Source: Flavobacterium sp. 1
Lineage (GTDB): Bacteria; Bacteroidota; Bacteroidia; Flavobacteriales; Flavobacteriaceae
NCBI RefSeq assembly: GCF_002797935.1
Contig: NZ_PGER01000001.1
Coordinates: 4,526,001-4,590,000, forward strand
Direction: 5' to 3'
Length of the DNA: 64,000 nt
Below are positions 33,782 through 42,219 of the stretch, piece after piece. Within the stretch, counting starts at the first letter, position 1. Each line of letters opens with the position of its first letter. The notes beneath the pieces are model-generated. The model was not told the DNA's origin, searched no databases, and was given only the letters and a program-made list of their open reading frames with translations. The position numbers and the translations under genes are program-made.

Positions 33782-34879
33782 CTAAAACCTCCTCCCTTTC
33801 CATTCGTATTTTCCAAACAAGCAATAGAAAGCCACAGCAGTGCTGAAAAACGGATACCATAAACTGCTTAAAAGCAAATAGCGGATTTTATGTTTGGTTA
33901 AGAATTTGTTTGTTTGCTGTATTAAAACAGTATCAATTCCAAATTTGATTAGGAAATAAAAGCCAATAAAAAAATAGGGAAGCATACCCAAAAGAGTTAG
34001 CACAAAACAATAAACCAATCCAAAATTTACCATAAAAACAAGCAGTCCCAACCTTTTCCCGAAAAGGCTTTGATAGGAAGTAGTTTTGGAAGCCCAGCGC
34101 ACGCGCTGGTAAAACAGCGATTTCCAATCATCGGCTGGTTTTGTGGTTACAATAGTATTCTTTGATTTTAAATACGCTACTTTTTCCGGGAATTGGGACA
34201 ACGCTTTTTGCAACAGAAAAACATCATCGCCACTGGCAATTGCTGAGTTGCCTTCAAAACCTTTTAGTTCTTGAAAAAATGATTTGGTGTAGGCAAAATT
34301 AGCACCATTACACATAAATCCCTTTTTGATTCCAAAACTGCCAATGGTTGCTCCCTGTAAACTGGTCAAATCCAATTGTTGAAAATGATGCAAAAAGGAA
34401 TTATCGCAATCGTAAGTAACAGCTCCTGCAACCATCGAAACATGATGTAGCTGAATGAAATTGTCCAAAGCCAACAACCAATTTTTGTGAACCACACAAT
34501 CGGCGTCGGTGGTGATGACCCAATCGGTTTTTACGATTTCCATCGCCGTTGCAATGGCATCTTTCTTAGGAGAATTTGAATGCCGGATGTTATCGATCAA
34601 CAAAATCTTAAATCTTAAATCGTTAATTTTAAATCTTAAATCTGAAGCATCATCAACCAAAATCACTTTAAACAAATCCGTCGGGTAATTTAACTTTGAA
34701 AAACTTTCCAATAAAAACGGTAAATTTTCGGCTTCATTCCGAAAAGGAACAATAATACTAAAACTGGTTTTTGGCGGTAAGCCAATGAATTCAAAACGAT
34801 TTATTTTGGTAAAACCATAAATAAGCCAGCTTATGATAAGCACATAAACGATTACGATGCCTAATAAAAACAAAATCAT
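33782..34879 (-). CDS. Family 2 glycosyltransferase, membrane-anchored
   Basis: I start at 34879 (MILFLLGIVIVYVL), giving 365 residues and an ATGA overlap with the upstream gene's stop; a longer frame to 34984 is not needed. There is an N-terminal membrane helix (1-25). The GT-A domain has FSIIVPFRNEAENLPFLLES near 45, VILVDDAS near 80, TTDADC (DxD motif) near 130, and a C-terminal QRVRWASKT, the processive-type Q/RxxRW motif. Two or three membrane helices follow. An unusual insert after VDDAS, DLRFKINDLRFKI, is encoded by a short direct repeat. The acceptor is unknown; the coupled flippase-like gene suggests a membrane lipid or polysaccharide product. Confidence 0.9.
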   Translation of the reverse strand: MILFLLGIVIVYVLIISWLIYGFTKINRFEFIGLPPKTSFSIIVPFRNEAENLPFLLESFSKLNYPTDLFKVILVDDASDLRFKINDLRFKILLIDNIRHSNSPKKDAIATAMEIVKTDWVITTDADCVVHKNWLLALDNFIQLHHVSMVAGAVTYDCDNSFLHHFQQLDLTSLQGATIGSFGIKKGFMCNGANFAYTKSFFQELKGFEGNSAIASGDDVFLLQKALSQFPEKVAYLKSKNTIVTTKPADDWKSLFYQRVRWASKTTSYQSLFGKRLGLLVFMVNFGLVYCFVLTLLGMLPYFFIGFYFLIKFGIDTVLIQQTNKFLTKHKIRYLLLSSLWYPFFSTAVAFYCLFGKYEWKGRRF

Positions 34880-35820
34880 AATGCCATTTTGGGTTTGAAA
34901 TTCAACACATAATAACTTCCAATAAACACAGGTAAAACTACATTCAGGAACCACATTAACGTAGTGACAAAAACGACCACCCATTCATTAACACCTAATA
35001 TTCCGAAGAAATACACTGCGACGCTTCCTTTGACGGCAAAATCCAAAAACTGAAAAGTTGGCAAAGAAGAAGCTAGAAAATAAACACTCGAAATAGCCGA
35101 GATTAAAATAAGATACGGTAAATCGACATCAAAAGCCAGAAACAAAAAATAATATTGATGCGAGAAAACCAAATACCGCAAAATAGCCAAAAACGTATTT
35201 TTTTTATGAATCGATTTTGGGATTTCGTTAATTTTATGAATCAGTTTTTCTATTGAATAGCCTTTGATGTTTACTTTTTTCGAAAAAAATAAAACTCCAA
35301 AAATCAAAAAACAAATTCCGAATAGTACGGTAACTGTTTTGGCAGTAATAACATTGTACTGTGCATTAAAATACAACAAGCCAAAAATTCCGAAGATCAC
35401 TGTCAGTACCATTTGGATTCCATTACAGATCAGGTTTAAAAATACTACTTTTTTGGTTTGTTTTTTATTGAAGTATAATGCTTTTCCGGCATATTCTCCC
35501 ACTCCGTTTGGCGTAAACAGTCCAGCCGTTAGCGAAGCCAAAACCTGTTTTGTCGCTTCTCCCAATGAAATAGGATGAAGATAGGAAACTAAATACTTCC
35601 ACTTCAGGATTTCAAACAAGCGGTTCAGGACACTTAAAAGAAGGATAAAACTAATTCCTGCAGCCGACTGATTTTTATGAAACAGCACCAAGAATTTTTG
35701 CCAATTGAGTTTGTCGTTGTTAGCCAGTTGATTGTAAATAAAATAAAACGCCCCGCCCACAATCAAAAGTTTGACTAGAAGTACGAGGAATTGCTTAGTT
35801 TTGTGTGGTATTGAATTCAT
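34876..35820 (-). CDS. Lysylphosphatidylglycerol synthase TM-region / flippase-like protein
   Basis: The protein is 314 residues with about eight hydrophobic helices (LLVKLLIVGGAFYFIYNQL near the start, ISFILLLSVLNRLFEILKWKYL, TVLFGICFLIFGVLFFS and others). The family signature is the central LASLTAGLFTPNGVGEYAGKALYF near residues 88-111. Members are the integral-membrane part of MprF or stand-alone UPF0104 proteins, often beside glycosyltransferases. The gene overlaps the GT2 start by 4 bases, so both are co-translated and probably handle the same lipid-linked product. The upstream gap carries CGCAAAG repeats. Confidence 0.88.
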   Translation of the reverse strand: MNSIPHKTKQFLVLLVKLLIVGGAFYFIYNQLANNDKLNWQKFLVLFHKNQSAAGISFILLLSVLNRLFEILKWKYLVSYLHPISLGEATKQVLASLTAGLFTPNGVGEYAGKALYFNKKQTKKVVFLNLICNGIQMVLTVIFGIFGLLYFNAQYNVITAKTVTVLFGICFLIFGVLFFSKKVNIKGYSIEKLIHKINEIPKSIHKKNTFLAILRYLVFSHQYYFLFLAFDVDLPYLILISAISSVYFLASSLPTFQFLDFAVKGSVAVYFFGILGVNEWVVVFVTTLMWFLNVVLPVFIGSYYVLNFKPKMAL

Positions 35821-35967
35821 ACCGCAAAGTAAAGTAAAATTGCCGTGAAAATGCTATTTCGCAAAGATTCACAAAGAAATCCTTAATGGATTCAAAGATT
35901 TTTCATTTTGTCAGAGAAATTAAACTTCGTGAATGGCAGCGTCAACTTCGAGTATCTTTGCGTAATG
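35821..35967. repeat. CGCAAAG-type repeats without a gene
   Basis: ACCGCAAAG (35821-35829), TTTCGCAAAGATTCACAAAG (35857-35876) and an inverted ATCTTTGCGTAATGG (35953-35967) lie in the gap between two divergent genes. They resemble the ends of the two GxxExxY units elsewhere in the window, but only ~130 bases separate them and no GxxExxY frame is present. This could be an empty or decayed unit. The TATCTTTG in the right repeat also fits a -7 box. Confidence 0.4.
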
Positions 35968-36004
35968 GCTTGAAATGATTTAAACAAACTAATTCTATAA
36001 AGAA

Positions 36005-36427
36005 ATGAGCAATAATAAAACTTGGCACGAAAAACATATTGAAGCATTAGGTTTTGGCAGCCGTTTGGCAGATGCAGTAGCCAAAGGGATGGGATCTTGG
36101 CGGTTCATTATTATTCAGACTTTTTTTGTAATCGTCTGGATGGGATTAAATCTTATTGGTTATGCCTATCATTGGGATGCGTATCCTTTCATATTACTTA
36201 ATCTTGTTTTTTCGACACAAGCCGCTTACGCAGCGCCTATTATTATGATGTCCCAAAACAGGCAAAGTGAAAGAGATAGGATTCAGGCACAATCCGATTA
36301 TCAGACCAATATAGATGCAAAGCTGGAAATTGAAGCTCTTGCAATTAAACTGGATAAAATTGAAACAGAAAAGTTAGACAAGATAATTGCAATGCTGGAA
36401 GAGATGAGAAGCAATTCTAAAAAATAA
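36005..36427 (+). CDS. DUF1003 membrane protein
   Basis: The protein is 140 residues. The family core is GSWRFIIIQTFFVIVWMGLNL near 30-50, a second helix YPFILLNLVFSTQAAYAAPIIMMSQNRQSERDR near 60-92, then a coiled-coil-like C-terminal tail rich in Lys/Glu (about 95-138). It has two membrane helices with both ends in the cytoplasm. DUF1003 proteins are widespread and of unknown function. The gene is followed by a short hairpin and then ruvC, which starts 40 bases downstream. Confidence 0.93.
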   Translation: MSNNKTWHEKHIEALGFGSRLADAVAKGMGSWRFIIIQTFFVIVWMGLNLIGYAYHWDAYPFILLNLVFSTQAAYAAPIIMMSQNRQSERDRIQAQSDYQTNIDAKLEIEALAIKLDKIETEKLDKIIAMLEEMRSNSKK

Positions 36428-36438
36428 ATTAAAAATCT

Positions 36439-36456
36439 AGACAGTTACTGTCTTTT
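36439..36456 (+). terminator. Short hairpin between the DUF1003 gene and ruvC
   Basis: AGACAGT and ACTGTCT are perfect complements around one T, followed by TTT. It is small, so it may only weaken read-through into ruvC. Confidence 0.5.
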
Positions 36457-36467
36457 AAAAATAAGCC

Positions 36468-37022
36468 TTGACAAAAGAACGCATCATATTAGGAATAGAC
36501 CCCGGAACCACGATTATGGGTTTTGGACTGATAAAAATTGTCAATAAAAAAATGCAATTTTTGCAGCTCAACGAATTGCAATTATCCAAATACGACAATC
36601 ATTACCAGAAACTGAAAATCATTTTTGAACGCACCATCGAGTTAATAGAAACCCATCATCCCGATGAAATTGCGATTGAAGCTCCTTTTTTCGGAAAGAA
36701 TGTACAATCGATGCTAAAGTTAGGACGAGCACAAGGTGTGGCAATGGCAGCAGGACTTTCCAGAGACATTCCCATCACCGAATACGAGCCCAAAAAAATA
36801 AAAATGGCAATTACCGGTAACGGAAATGCCAGTAAGGAACAAGTAGCCAAAATGTTGCAGCAATTATTAGGAATGAAAGAATTACCAAAAAATCTGGATT
36901 CAACAGATGGATTGGCAGCAGCTGTTTGCCATTTTTTTAATTCGGGGAAAGTGATTGGTGATAAAAGTTATACAGGTTGGGATGCTTTTGTAAAACAGAA
37001 TGAAGATAAAATAAGGAAATAG
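36468..37022 (+). CDS. ruvC: Holliday junction resolvase RuvC
   Basis: The protein is 184 residues and starts at a TTG codon ([15 protein letters not shown]). RuvC resolves four-way junctions left by recombination, acting with RuvAB. Catalytic acidic residues are seen in [12 protein letters not shown] (D11), [11 protein letters not shown] (Glu near 72) and the C-terminal [13 protein letters not shown] (Asp near 146 and 149). [17 protein letters not shown] is the conserved helix. No other ruv gene is near. The TTG start has no better in-frame ATG upstream. Confidence 0.96.
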   Translation: MTKERIILGIDPGTTIMGFGLIKIVNKKMQFLQLNELQLSKYDNHYQKLKIIFERTIELIETHHPDEIAIEAPFFGKNVQSMLKLGRAQGVAMAAGLSRDIPITEYEPKKIKMAITGNGNASKEQVAKMLQQLLGMKELPKNLDSTDGLAAAVCHFFNSGKVIGDKSYTGWDAFVKQNEDKIRK

Positions 37023-37057
37023 TTATATTTGTAGAAAATAACTTAACCTTTTAAATA

Positions 37058-37951
37058 ATGACAAAAATTAAATTTATTGCATTTGTACTATTTACTGTGA
37101 TTTTTGCATCTTGTTCTTCTGGAGATGACAATAATGACAGTAATAATAACCAGTCAACAGGCGGATCTTTTGACTTCGTTTATAATAACGAGACAAAAAA
37201 AGTAAGTTCATGGGAAGCTAAAAAAATAGATGATTACATGCAAGTTGAAGGTGTAACATCTGACGGAATTGGAGTTAATTTTGTATTTAATGTTTTTGGC
37301 AATTTGTATGAAGGATCTACTCATGGTACTTCAGCAACAAGTTCTGTAGTTATGCATGAAGTTTCAGAAGTTTTTACCTCCAATACTTTTACCTTTACTT
37401 TGGAAGAACTTAATACAGTCAATAAAACAGTAAAAGTAAAATTTTCTGGTAAGTTATATGAAGATGGATACGATTACGAGGCAAATTATATTACAGATCC
37501 ATCAAAATTCATTCCAATAAGCGGTGCGTTTACCGTTCCTTATAAAGATTTGACTGCTGATATTCCAGGATTAGGAACTTTTGCAAAGTTGGATGGCAAA
37601 GATTGGCATGGTATGTCGCTTGACAGTTCTACTGAATTGATAGGTTTTGACAAAATTACAACACTTAATGTAGAGAATGATGGAGAATATAGTTTAGGGA
37701 TTGTTTTTCCAATAGCAGATGTAAAAAAGGGTACATTCGCTTTTACAAGCAATGATTTTTACAACAGAATTTCTTTTCTAAGATTTGATTTGGCAACACA
37801 TGAATATATAAAATATAATGTTTCAGGAACGATAACCTACAGTGCTGTAAATGATGCATATGTGGAGGGAACTTTTAGCTTGACAGCAACTCACCCAGTT
37901 AACAATTCAAAAATTGTAATTACAAATGGGAAGTTTAAAGAAGGAAGATAA
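37058..37951 (+). CDS. Hypothetical lipoprotein
   Basis: The protein is 297 residues. A lipoprotein signal ends in VIFASC (Cys20), followed by an Asp/Asn-rich spacer (SSGDDNNDSNNNQ) as in many surface lipoproteins of Bacteroidota. The mature chain is beta-rich. Two halves show loose similarity (TFTLEELNTVNKTVKVKFSGKLYEDG... and SGTITYSAVNDAYVEGTFSLTAT), so an internal duplication of a beta-sandwich is possible. No family is recognised. It starts 35 bases after ruvC but has a different role; a hairpin terminator follows about 80 bases after its stop. Confidence 0.78.
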   Translation: MTKIKFIAFVLFTVIFASCSSGDDNNDSNNNQSTGGSFDFVYNNETKKVSSWEAKKIDDYMQVEGVTSDGIGVNFVFNVFGNLYEGSTHGTSATSSVVMHEVSEVFTSNTFTFTLEELNTVNKTVKVKFSGKLYEDGYDYEANYITDPSKFIPISGAFTVPYKDLTADIPGLGTFAKLDGKDWHGMSLDSSTELIGFDKITTLNVENDGEYSLGIVFPIADVKKGTFAFTSNDFYNRISFLRFDLATHEYIKYNVSGTITYSAVNDAYVEGTFSLTATHPVNNSKIVITNGKFKEGR

Positions 37952-38029
37952 AAAACAATATAAATTAATCTTCGGTCTGAATCAAAAAACATAATTTTAA
38001 TTTTATCGGAGATTAATGGTAATTTATTC

Positions 38030-38058
38030 AAGAGTAAGATTTAACTTGCTCTTTTTTT
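38030..38058 (+). terminator. Terminator after the 37.1-37.9 kb lipoprotein
   Basis: GAG-t-AAG and CTT-g-CTC pair around ATTTAA, followed by seven T residues. It ends just before the hemW ATG at 38062, so hemW transcription must begin inside or before this hairpin. Confidence 0.7.
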
Positions 38059-38061
38059 ATT

Positions 38062-39198
38062 ATGTCAGGAATCTATATACACATACCATTTTGTAAGCAG
38101 GCTTGTCATTACTGTGATTTTCATTTTTCGACTTCAATGAAGAAGAAGGATGAGATGGTTTTGGCTATTGCCAAAGAATTACAACTGCGTAAAAATGAGT
38201 TTGAAAAGGAAACGATTGAAACCATTTATTTTGGCGGAGGAACGCCTTCGGTATTAACTACACAAGATATAGGGCTTTTGATTGCTGAGGTTTATAACAG
38301 CTATAAAGTTTCTGAAAATCCCGAAATCACTCTCGAAGCCAACCCTGATGATTTATCAAGTGAACGAATAATCGAATTGGCGAAAAGCCCAATCAACCGC
38401 TTGAGCATTGGAATCCAATCTTTTTTCGAAGATGATTTGGTGATGATGAATCGGGTTCATAATTCGGCAGAAGCCAAAGAATGTTTAGAATTTGCCACAA
38501 AATATTTCGATAATATTTCACTGGATTTAATTTATGGAATTCCGGGAATGAGCAATGAGAAATGGAAACATAATATTGAAACGGCTTTGTCTTTTGGAAT
38601 CCCGCATATTTCGAGTTATGCTTTGACTGTCGAACCCAAAACGGCTTTGAACAAACTCATCCAAACCGGAAAAATAGCCAAACCCAATGATGAATCGGCG
38701 CAGGAACACTTTGCGATTTTGGTGGAAACATTGGAAGCAAACGATTTTATTCATTATGAATTGTCCAATTTTGGAAAAGCCAATTATTTTTCAAAGAACA
38801 ATTCGGCCTATTGGTTGGGGAAAAAATACTTAGGAATTGGTCCGTCGGCACACAGTTATGACGGCGTTTCCCGAAGCTGGAATGTTTCGAATAATTCACT
38901 TTACATAAAATCCATTCAGGAAGATAAACTGCCCAATGAAATTGAAATTCTCTCCATTGCCGACCGTTACAACGAATATATTATGACGGGTTTGCGGACA
39001 ATTTGGGGTGTTTCTTTGGATCGTATTGAAACTGAATTTGGAATAGAATATTTAGATTATTTACAAAAACAAGCCCAAAAATTTCTAAACGATGATTTGC
39101 TTTCCATTGATAACAATATTTTGAAACCAACTTCAAAAGGAAAATTTTTAACTGATGGAATTGCGTCAGATTTATTTTATTTAAATTTGGAAGCTTAA
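38062..39198 (+). CDS. hemW: HemW-type radical SAM protein (heme chaperone)
   Basis: The protein is 378 residues. The N-terminal GIYIHIPFCKQACHYCDFHFS contains the CxxxCxxC cluster motif (Cys10, 14, 17) with the extra downstream Phe and no HemN-type fourth Cys. TIYFGGGTPSVL near 56, LEANPDDLS near 92, RLSIGIQSFFEDDL and LIYGIPGM follow the HemN/HemW pattern. HemW binds heme and is a likely heme chaperone; it is often misnamed coproporphyrinogen dehydrogenase. Its stop codon TAA shares its last base with the left repeat of the second GxxExxY element. Confidence 0.94.
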   Translation: MSGIYIHIPFCKQACHYCDFHFSTSMKKKDEMVLAIAKELQLRKNEFEKETIETIYFGGGTPSVLTTQDIGLLIAEVYNSYKVSENPEITLEANPDDLSSERIIELAKSPINRLSIGIQSFFEDDLVMMNRVHNSAEAKECLEFATKYFDNISLDLIYGIPGMSNEKWKHNIETALSFGIPHISSYALTVEPKTALNKLIQTGKIAKPNDESAQEHFAILVETLEANDFIHYELSNFGKANYFSKNNSAYWLGKKYLGIGPSAHSYDGVSRSWNVSNNSLYIKSIQEDKLPNEIEILSIADRYNEYIMTGLRTIWGVSLDRIETEFGIEYLDYLQKQAQKFLNDDLLSIDNNILKPTSKGKFLTDGIASDLFYLNLEA

Positions 39199-39756
39199 CC
39201 GCAAGGTTCGCAAAGTTTTACGCAAAGGTCGCTATTGAAGAGCTAATTAATTTTTTTATAATATCAATTTTGGGTTTAGCTTTGCGTTCTTAGCGTAAAT
39301 CTTTGCGAACCTTGCGGTAAAAAATAATTATGACTGAAAATGAATTATCTAAAATTGTTTTTGATTGTGCTTTAAAAGTGCATCAAACTTTGGGTCCCGG
39401 TCTTTTAGAAAGTGCTTATGAAGAATGTTTGTTTTATGAATTAAAAAAGACGGGCTTAGATATCCAAAAACAGAGGCCTTTACCGTTAATCTATGAAGAA
39501 GTTAAGCTGGATGTTGGGTATCGCCTAGATATTATTATAGAAAATAAATTAATTTTAGAGATTAAATCAGTTGATGCTTTAAATGACATACATTTTGCTC
39601 AACTACTGACTTATTTGAAATTAACGAATTGTAAATTAGGTTTACTTATAAATTTCAATGTTGTATTAATAAAGAATGGAATTAAAAGAGTAGTGAACAA
39701 TCTTTAGCAATAATTTCTTTGCGAACTTTGTGTAAACCTTTGCGCTCTTTGCGGTT
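39198..39756. mobile_element. Second GxxExxY unit bounded by CGCAAAG repeats
   Basis: ACCGCAAGGTTCGCAAAG (39198-39215) and CTTTGCGAACCTTGCGGT (39301-39318) are a perfect 18-base inverted repeat upstream of the GxxExxY gene. A third, related repeat, CTTTGCGAAC...CTCTTTGCGGT (39718-39754), closes the unit downstream. Further CGCAAAG half-units lie inside each end. The arrangement is the same as in the leuC-leuD gap. It fills the space between hemW and the DUF3291 gene. No transposase is encoded, so any movement would need outside enzymes or the GxxExxY protein itself. Confidence 0.5.
39330..39707 (+). CDS. GxxExxY protein (PD-(D/E)XK nuclease-like), copy 2
   Basis: The protein is 125 residues. 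Motifs are GPGLLESAYEECL near 26-38 and a nuclease-like LDIIIENKLILEIKSVD near 67-83, ending KNGIKRVVNNL. It is a diverged paralogue of the copy at 21692-22078. The ATG comes 12 bases after the right arm of the 18-base inverted repeat, so the repeat probably forms the 5' leader or promoter region. Family function is unproven; the ExK motif suggests a nuclease fold. Confidence 0.9.
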   Translation: MTENELSKIVFDCALKVHQTLGPGLLESAYEECLFYELKKTGLDIQKQRPLPLIYEEVKLDVGYRLDIIIENKLILEIKSVDALNDIHFAQLLTYLKLTNCKLGLLINFNVVLIKNGIKRVVNNL

Positions 39757-39820
39757 CATTATTTTTAAATTAATTCAGTCTTTAAAGCAAAGTCTTAATT
39801 GAAAAATAAAAAGAACTAAA

Positions 39821-40273
39821 ATGGCAGAATATCAGCTTGCAGAAATAAATATAGCTAGAATGAAGGGCGTTACTATTAACGATCCTATTATGAAAGAATT
39901 CGTAGATAATCTAGACAAAGTCAATGAAATTGCCGAAAACAGTGATGGATTTGTATGGCGATTAAAAGACGAAGACAATAATACGACCAATTTTAATCCG
40001 TATAATGACGAACAAATCATTGTGAATTTTTCGATTTGGGACAGTATTGAGTCTTTGGAACACTATATGTATAAAACCTTTCATTCGGAGTTTTTAAAAC
40101 GTAGAAAAGAATGGTTTCAAACTTTTGGTCAAGTTTCCACTGCGATGTGGTGGGTAAAAAAAGGTGAAATTCCGGATATTACCGAAGCAATGGAAAAATT
40201 AGATTACTTGCAAAAAAATGGTGCTTCCGAAATAGTTTTTAACTTTAAGCAAAAATATTCTAAACCGCTTTAG
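39821..40273 (+). CDS. DUF3291 protein
   Basis: The protein is 150 residues. It matches the DUF3291 pattern of a dimeric alpha/beta-barrel (ferredoxin-like) fold: YQLAEINIARMKG at the start, DNLDKVNEIAENSDGFVWRL near 28-47, VNFSIWDSIESLEHYMYKTFHSEFLKRRKEWF near 68-99, and MWWVKKGEIPDITEAMEKLDYL. The family is related in fold to ABM monooxygenases and may bind heme or small ligands, but function is unknown. The stop is 7 bases before the cyclase gene, so both are in one operon running to 42188. Confidence 0.9.
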   Translation: MAEYQLAEINIARMKGVTINDPIMKEFVDNLDKVNEIAENSDGFVWRLKDEDNNTTNFNPYNDEQIIVNFSIWDSIESLEHYMYKTFHSEFLKRRKEWFQTFGQVSTAMWWVKKGEIPDITEAMEKLDYLQKNGASEIVFNFKQKYSKPL

Positions 40274-40280
40274 TAGTTTT

Positions 40281-41051
40281 ATGATTGCAACAATCCAACA
40301 TAACGATCAGACGATTGAAGTCGATTTGTCAAAACCCATTGATATTTCGATTTCATTGACGAATACAGATGAGAATCCGATTGCTTGGTATATCGAAAAA
40401 CCGGTAATAGAACCTGTCGTTTTTGGAGATTGGATAGGCAAAGTTTCGGAAGGGAAGTCATCGACCAATTTCAACAATATTTTCTTTAATCCGCATGGAC
40501 ACGGAACGCATACGGAATGTCTAGGGCATATTACAAGGGAGTTTTACAGTATTAATCAATCGTTGAAACAGTTTTTCTTTTTGGCTGAATTGGTTTCGGT
40601 TGTGCCAGAAATGCAAGATGAAGATTTGGTAATAAGCAGAAATCAGGTTAAAAAAGCGTTAGAAAATAAAATCCCTGAAGCCATAATTATACGGACATTG
40701 CCTAATTTTAAAATAAAAAAACATTTGAAATATTCGAATACCAATCCGCCTTATCTTGCAGAAGATGCTGCACATTTCATCCGCGAATGCGGGATTAAAC
40801 ATTTGCTTATTGATTTGCCAAGCGTTGACAAAGAACGTGACGAAGGAAAATTGCTGGCTCACAAAGCATTCTGGAAAGTAAAAGATGTTCATAACCTAAA
40901 TCCAGATGCACGATTGGACTGTACAATTACCGAAATGATTTTTGTTCCTGATGAGGTACAAGACGGCAGTTATCTGTTGAATCTGCAGATTGTTTCTTTC
41001 GAAAATGATGCGAGTCCGAGTAAACCTATTTTATATAGTATCGTTTTTTAA
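40281..41051 (+). CDS. Cyclase-family / kynurenine formamidase-like hydrolase
   Basis: The protein is 256 residues. The metal-binding motif NPHGHGTHTECLGHI near residues 73-87 is the HxGTHxDxPxH pattern of the family, with Glu in place of Asp, and TREF follows. ISISLTNTDENP lies near the start. A late segment with VDLPSVDKERDEGKLLAHKAFW (about 178-200) completes the fold. Members hydrolyse N-formylkynurenine or similar amides, but the pathway cannot be inferred here because no tryptophan-catabolic gene is near. It is in the same operon as the DUF3291 and GNAT genes. Confidence 0.88.
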   Translation: MIATIQHNDQTIEVDLSKPIDISISLTNTDENPIAWYIEKPVIEPVVFGDWIGKVSEGKSSTNFNNIFFNPHGHGTHTECLGHITREFYSINQSLKQFFFLAELVSVVPEMQDEDLVISRNQVKKALENKIPEAIIIRTLPNFKIKKHLKYSNTNPPYLAEDAAHFIRECGIKHLLIDLPSVDKERDEGKLLAHKAFWKVKDVHNLNPDARLDCTITEMIFVPDEVQDGSYLLNLQIVSFENDASPSKPILYSIVF

Positions 41052-41067
41052 TAAAAAATTAATAGAT

Positions 41068-41466
41068 ATGATTACCGTTTCAACAGATAAACAAAAACTC
41101 AATATTCCTTTTATTCAGCATTTTTTGAAGGATATCTATTGGGCTGCAGGACGTACCATTGAGGAAGTGCAAAGAACAATTGATGCTTCAATTTGTTTCG
41201 GGATTTATCTGGATGAGGTACAAATTGGTTTTGCCAGAGTAATTACCGATTATGTGGTTTTTGCTTATTTGATGGATGTTTTTATAACCAAAGAATATAG
41301 GGGAAAAGGATATTCTACAGTTTTAATTGATGCTATGATGAACGAACCGCAATTGCAAGAAGTAAAAATATGGCGATTGGCTACATCTGATGCTCATTTT
41401 TTATATGAGAAATTTGGTTTTAAGGCATTGGCACACCCAGAAAAAATGATGGAAAAAATAGTATGA
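41068..41466 (+). CDS. GNAT-family N-acetyltransferase
   Basis: I choose the start at 41068 (MITVSTDKQKLN), giving 132 residues; a longer frame from 40990 overlaps the cyclase by over 60 bases. The fold is the short GNAT type: AGRTIEEVQRTIDASICFGIYLDEVQIGFARVITDYVVFAYLMDVFITKEYRGKGYSTVLIDAMM, where YRGKGYS is the acetyl-CoA loop (R/QxxGxG/A) near 76-82. The C-terminal half ends WRLATSDAHFLYEKFGFKAL. The substrate is unknown. It overlaps the next gene by 4 bases. Confidence 0.92.
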   Translation: MITVSTDKQKLNIPFIQHFLKDIYWAAGRTIEEVQRTIDASICFGIYLDEVQIGFARVITDYVVFAYLMDVFITKEYRGKGYSTVLIDAMMNEPQLQEVKIWRLATSDAHFLYEKFGFKALAHPEKMMEKIV

Positions 41467-41816
41467 TGAAGACAGTTATCAAACTCGAAGAGTTAGGATT
41501 GTTTATATTAGGTATTTATTTCTTTAATCAATTGGAATACGCTTGGTGGTGGTTTTTGGTTTTAATTTTAGTGCCTGATGTATCAATGATTGGCTATATA
41601 TTTGGAGATAAAACAGGAGCTTTTTGCTATAATTTAGCACATCACAGAGGAATAGCAGTTATTTTATATCTTATTGGAATTTATTGTTCCAGTTCGGCAA
41701 TTCTGCTTTCGGGAGTGATTTTATTCGCACATTCGGCTATGGACAGGATGTTCGGTTATGGATTGAAATATAAAACAGGTTTTAAATATACCCATTTGGG
41801 TGAAATTGGAAAATAA
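41463..41816 (+). CDS. DUF4260 membrane protein
   Basis: The protein is 117 residues with three to four hydrophobic segments (LGLFILGIYFFNQL, WWWFLVLILVPDVSMIGYIFG, GIAVILYLIGIYCSS and others). The DUF4260 signature includes LVPDVSMIGYIFGDKTGAFCYNLAHH and AHSAMDRMFGYGLKY near 88-102. The family is of unknown function. The gene starts inside the GNAT stop (ATGATGA) and its stop abuts the ATG of the next gene, so translation is coupled. Confidence 0.9.
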   Translation: MMKTVIKLEELGLFILGIYFFNQLEYAWWWFLVLILVPDVSMIGYIFGDKTGAFCYNLAHHRGIAVILYLIGIYCSSSAILLSGVILFAHSAMDRMFGYGLKYKTGFKYTHLGEIGK

Positions 41817-42188
41817 ATGAATTTAGAAACTTTTTACGAATATTGCCTTTCTAAAAAAGGAGTTACAGAACATTTTCCTTTCGATGAAGATACTTTGGTT
41901 TTTAAAGTAGGAGGAAAGATATTTGCTCTTTCATCATTATTGCAATGGGAAAAAGGAACTCCACATGTGAATCTTAAATGCGATCCTGAGCGTGCACAAG
42001 AATTACGTGCCGAGTACGATGCTATAAACCCAGGCTTTCACATGAGTAAAGTACATTGGAATACTATCGGAGTAAATCAAGATGTTCCAGATGCTTTGCT
42101 GAAAGAATTGATAGACCATTCGTATGACTTGGTTTTTAAAAGTTTAACCAAGAAAATTCAAATGGAAATTATCGAATTAGAAAAATAG
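41817..42188 (+). CDS. MmcQ/YjbR-family protein
   Basis: The protein is 123 residues. The pattern MNLETFYEYCLSKKGVTEHFPFDEDTLVFKVGGKIFALSSL, then VNLKCDPERAQELRAEYDAINPGFHMSKVHWNTI, is typical of the family, which has a double-wing CyaY-like fold. Some members are called DNA-binding, but evidence is weak. The ATG directly follows the stop of DUF4260 with no gap. It is the last gene of the small operon; a 71-base spacer with ACTCAG repeats follows. Confidence 0.92.
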   Translation: MNLETFYEYCLSKKGVTEHFPFDEDTLVFKVGGKIFALSSLLQWEKGTPHVNLKCDPERAQELRAEYDAINPGFHMSKVHWNTIGVNQDVPDALLKELIDHSYDLVFKSLTKKIQMEIIELEK

Positions 42189-42219
42189 GCATTACTTTTG
42201 TACAATAATTAAAAAAACA

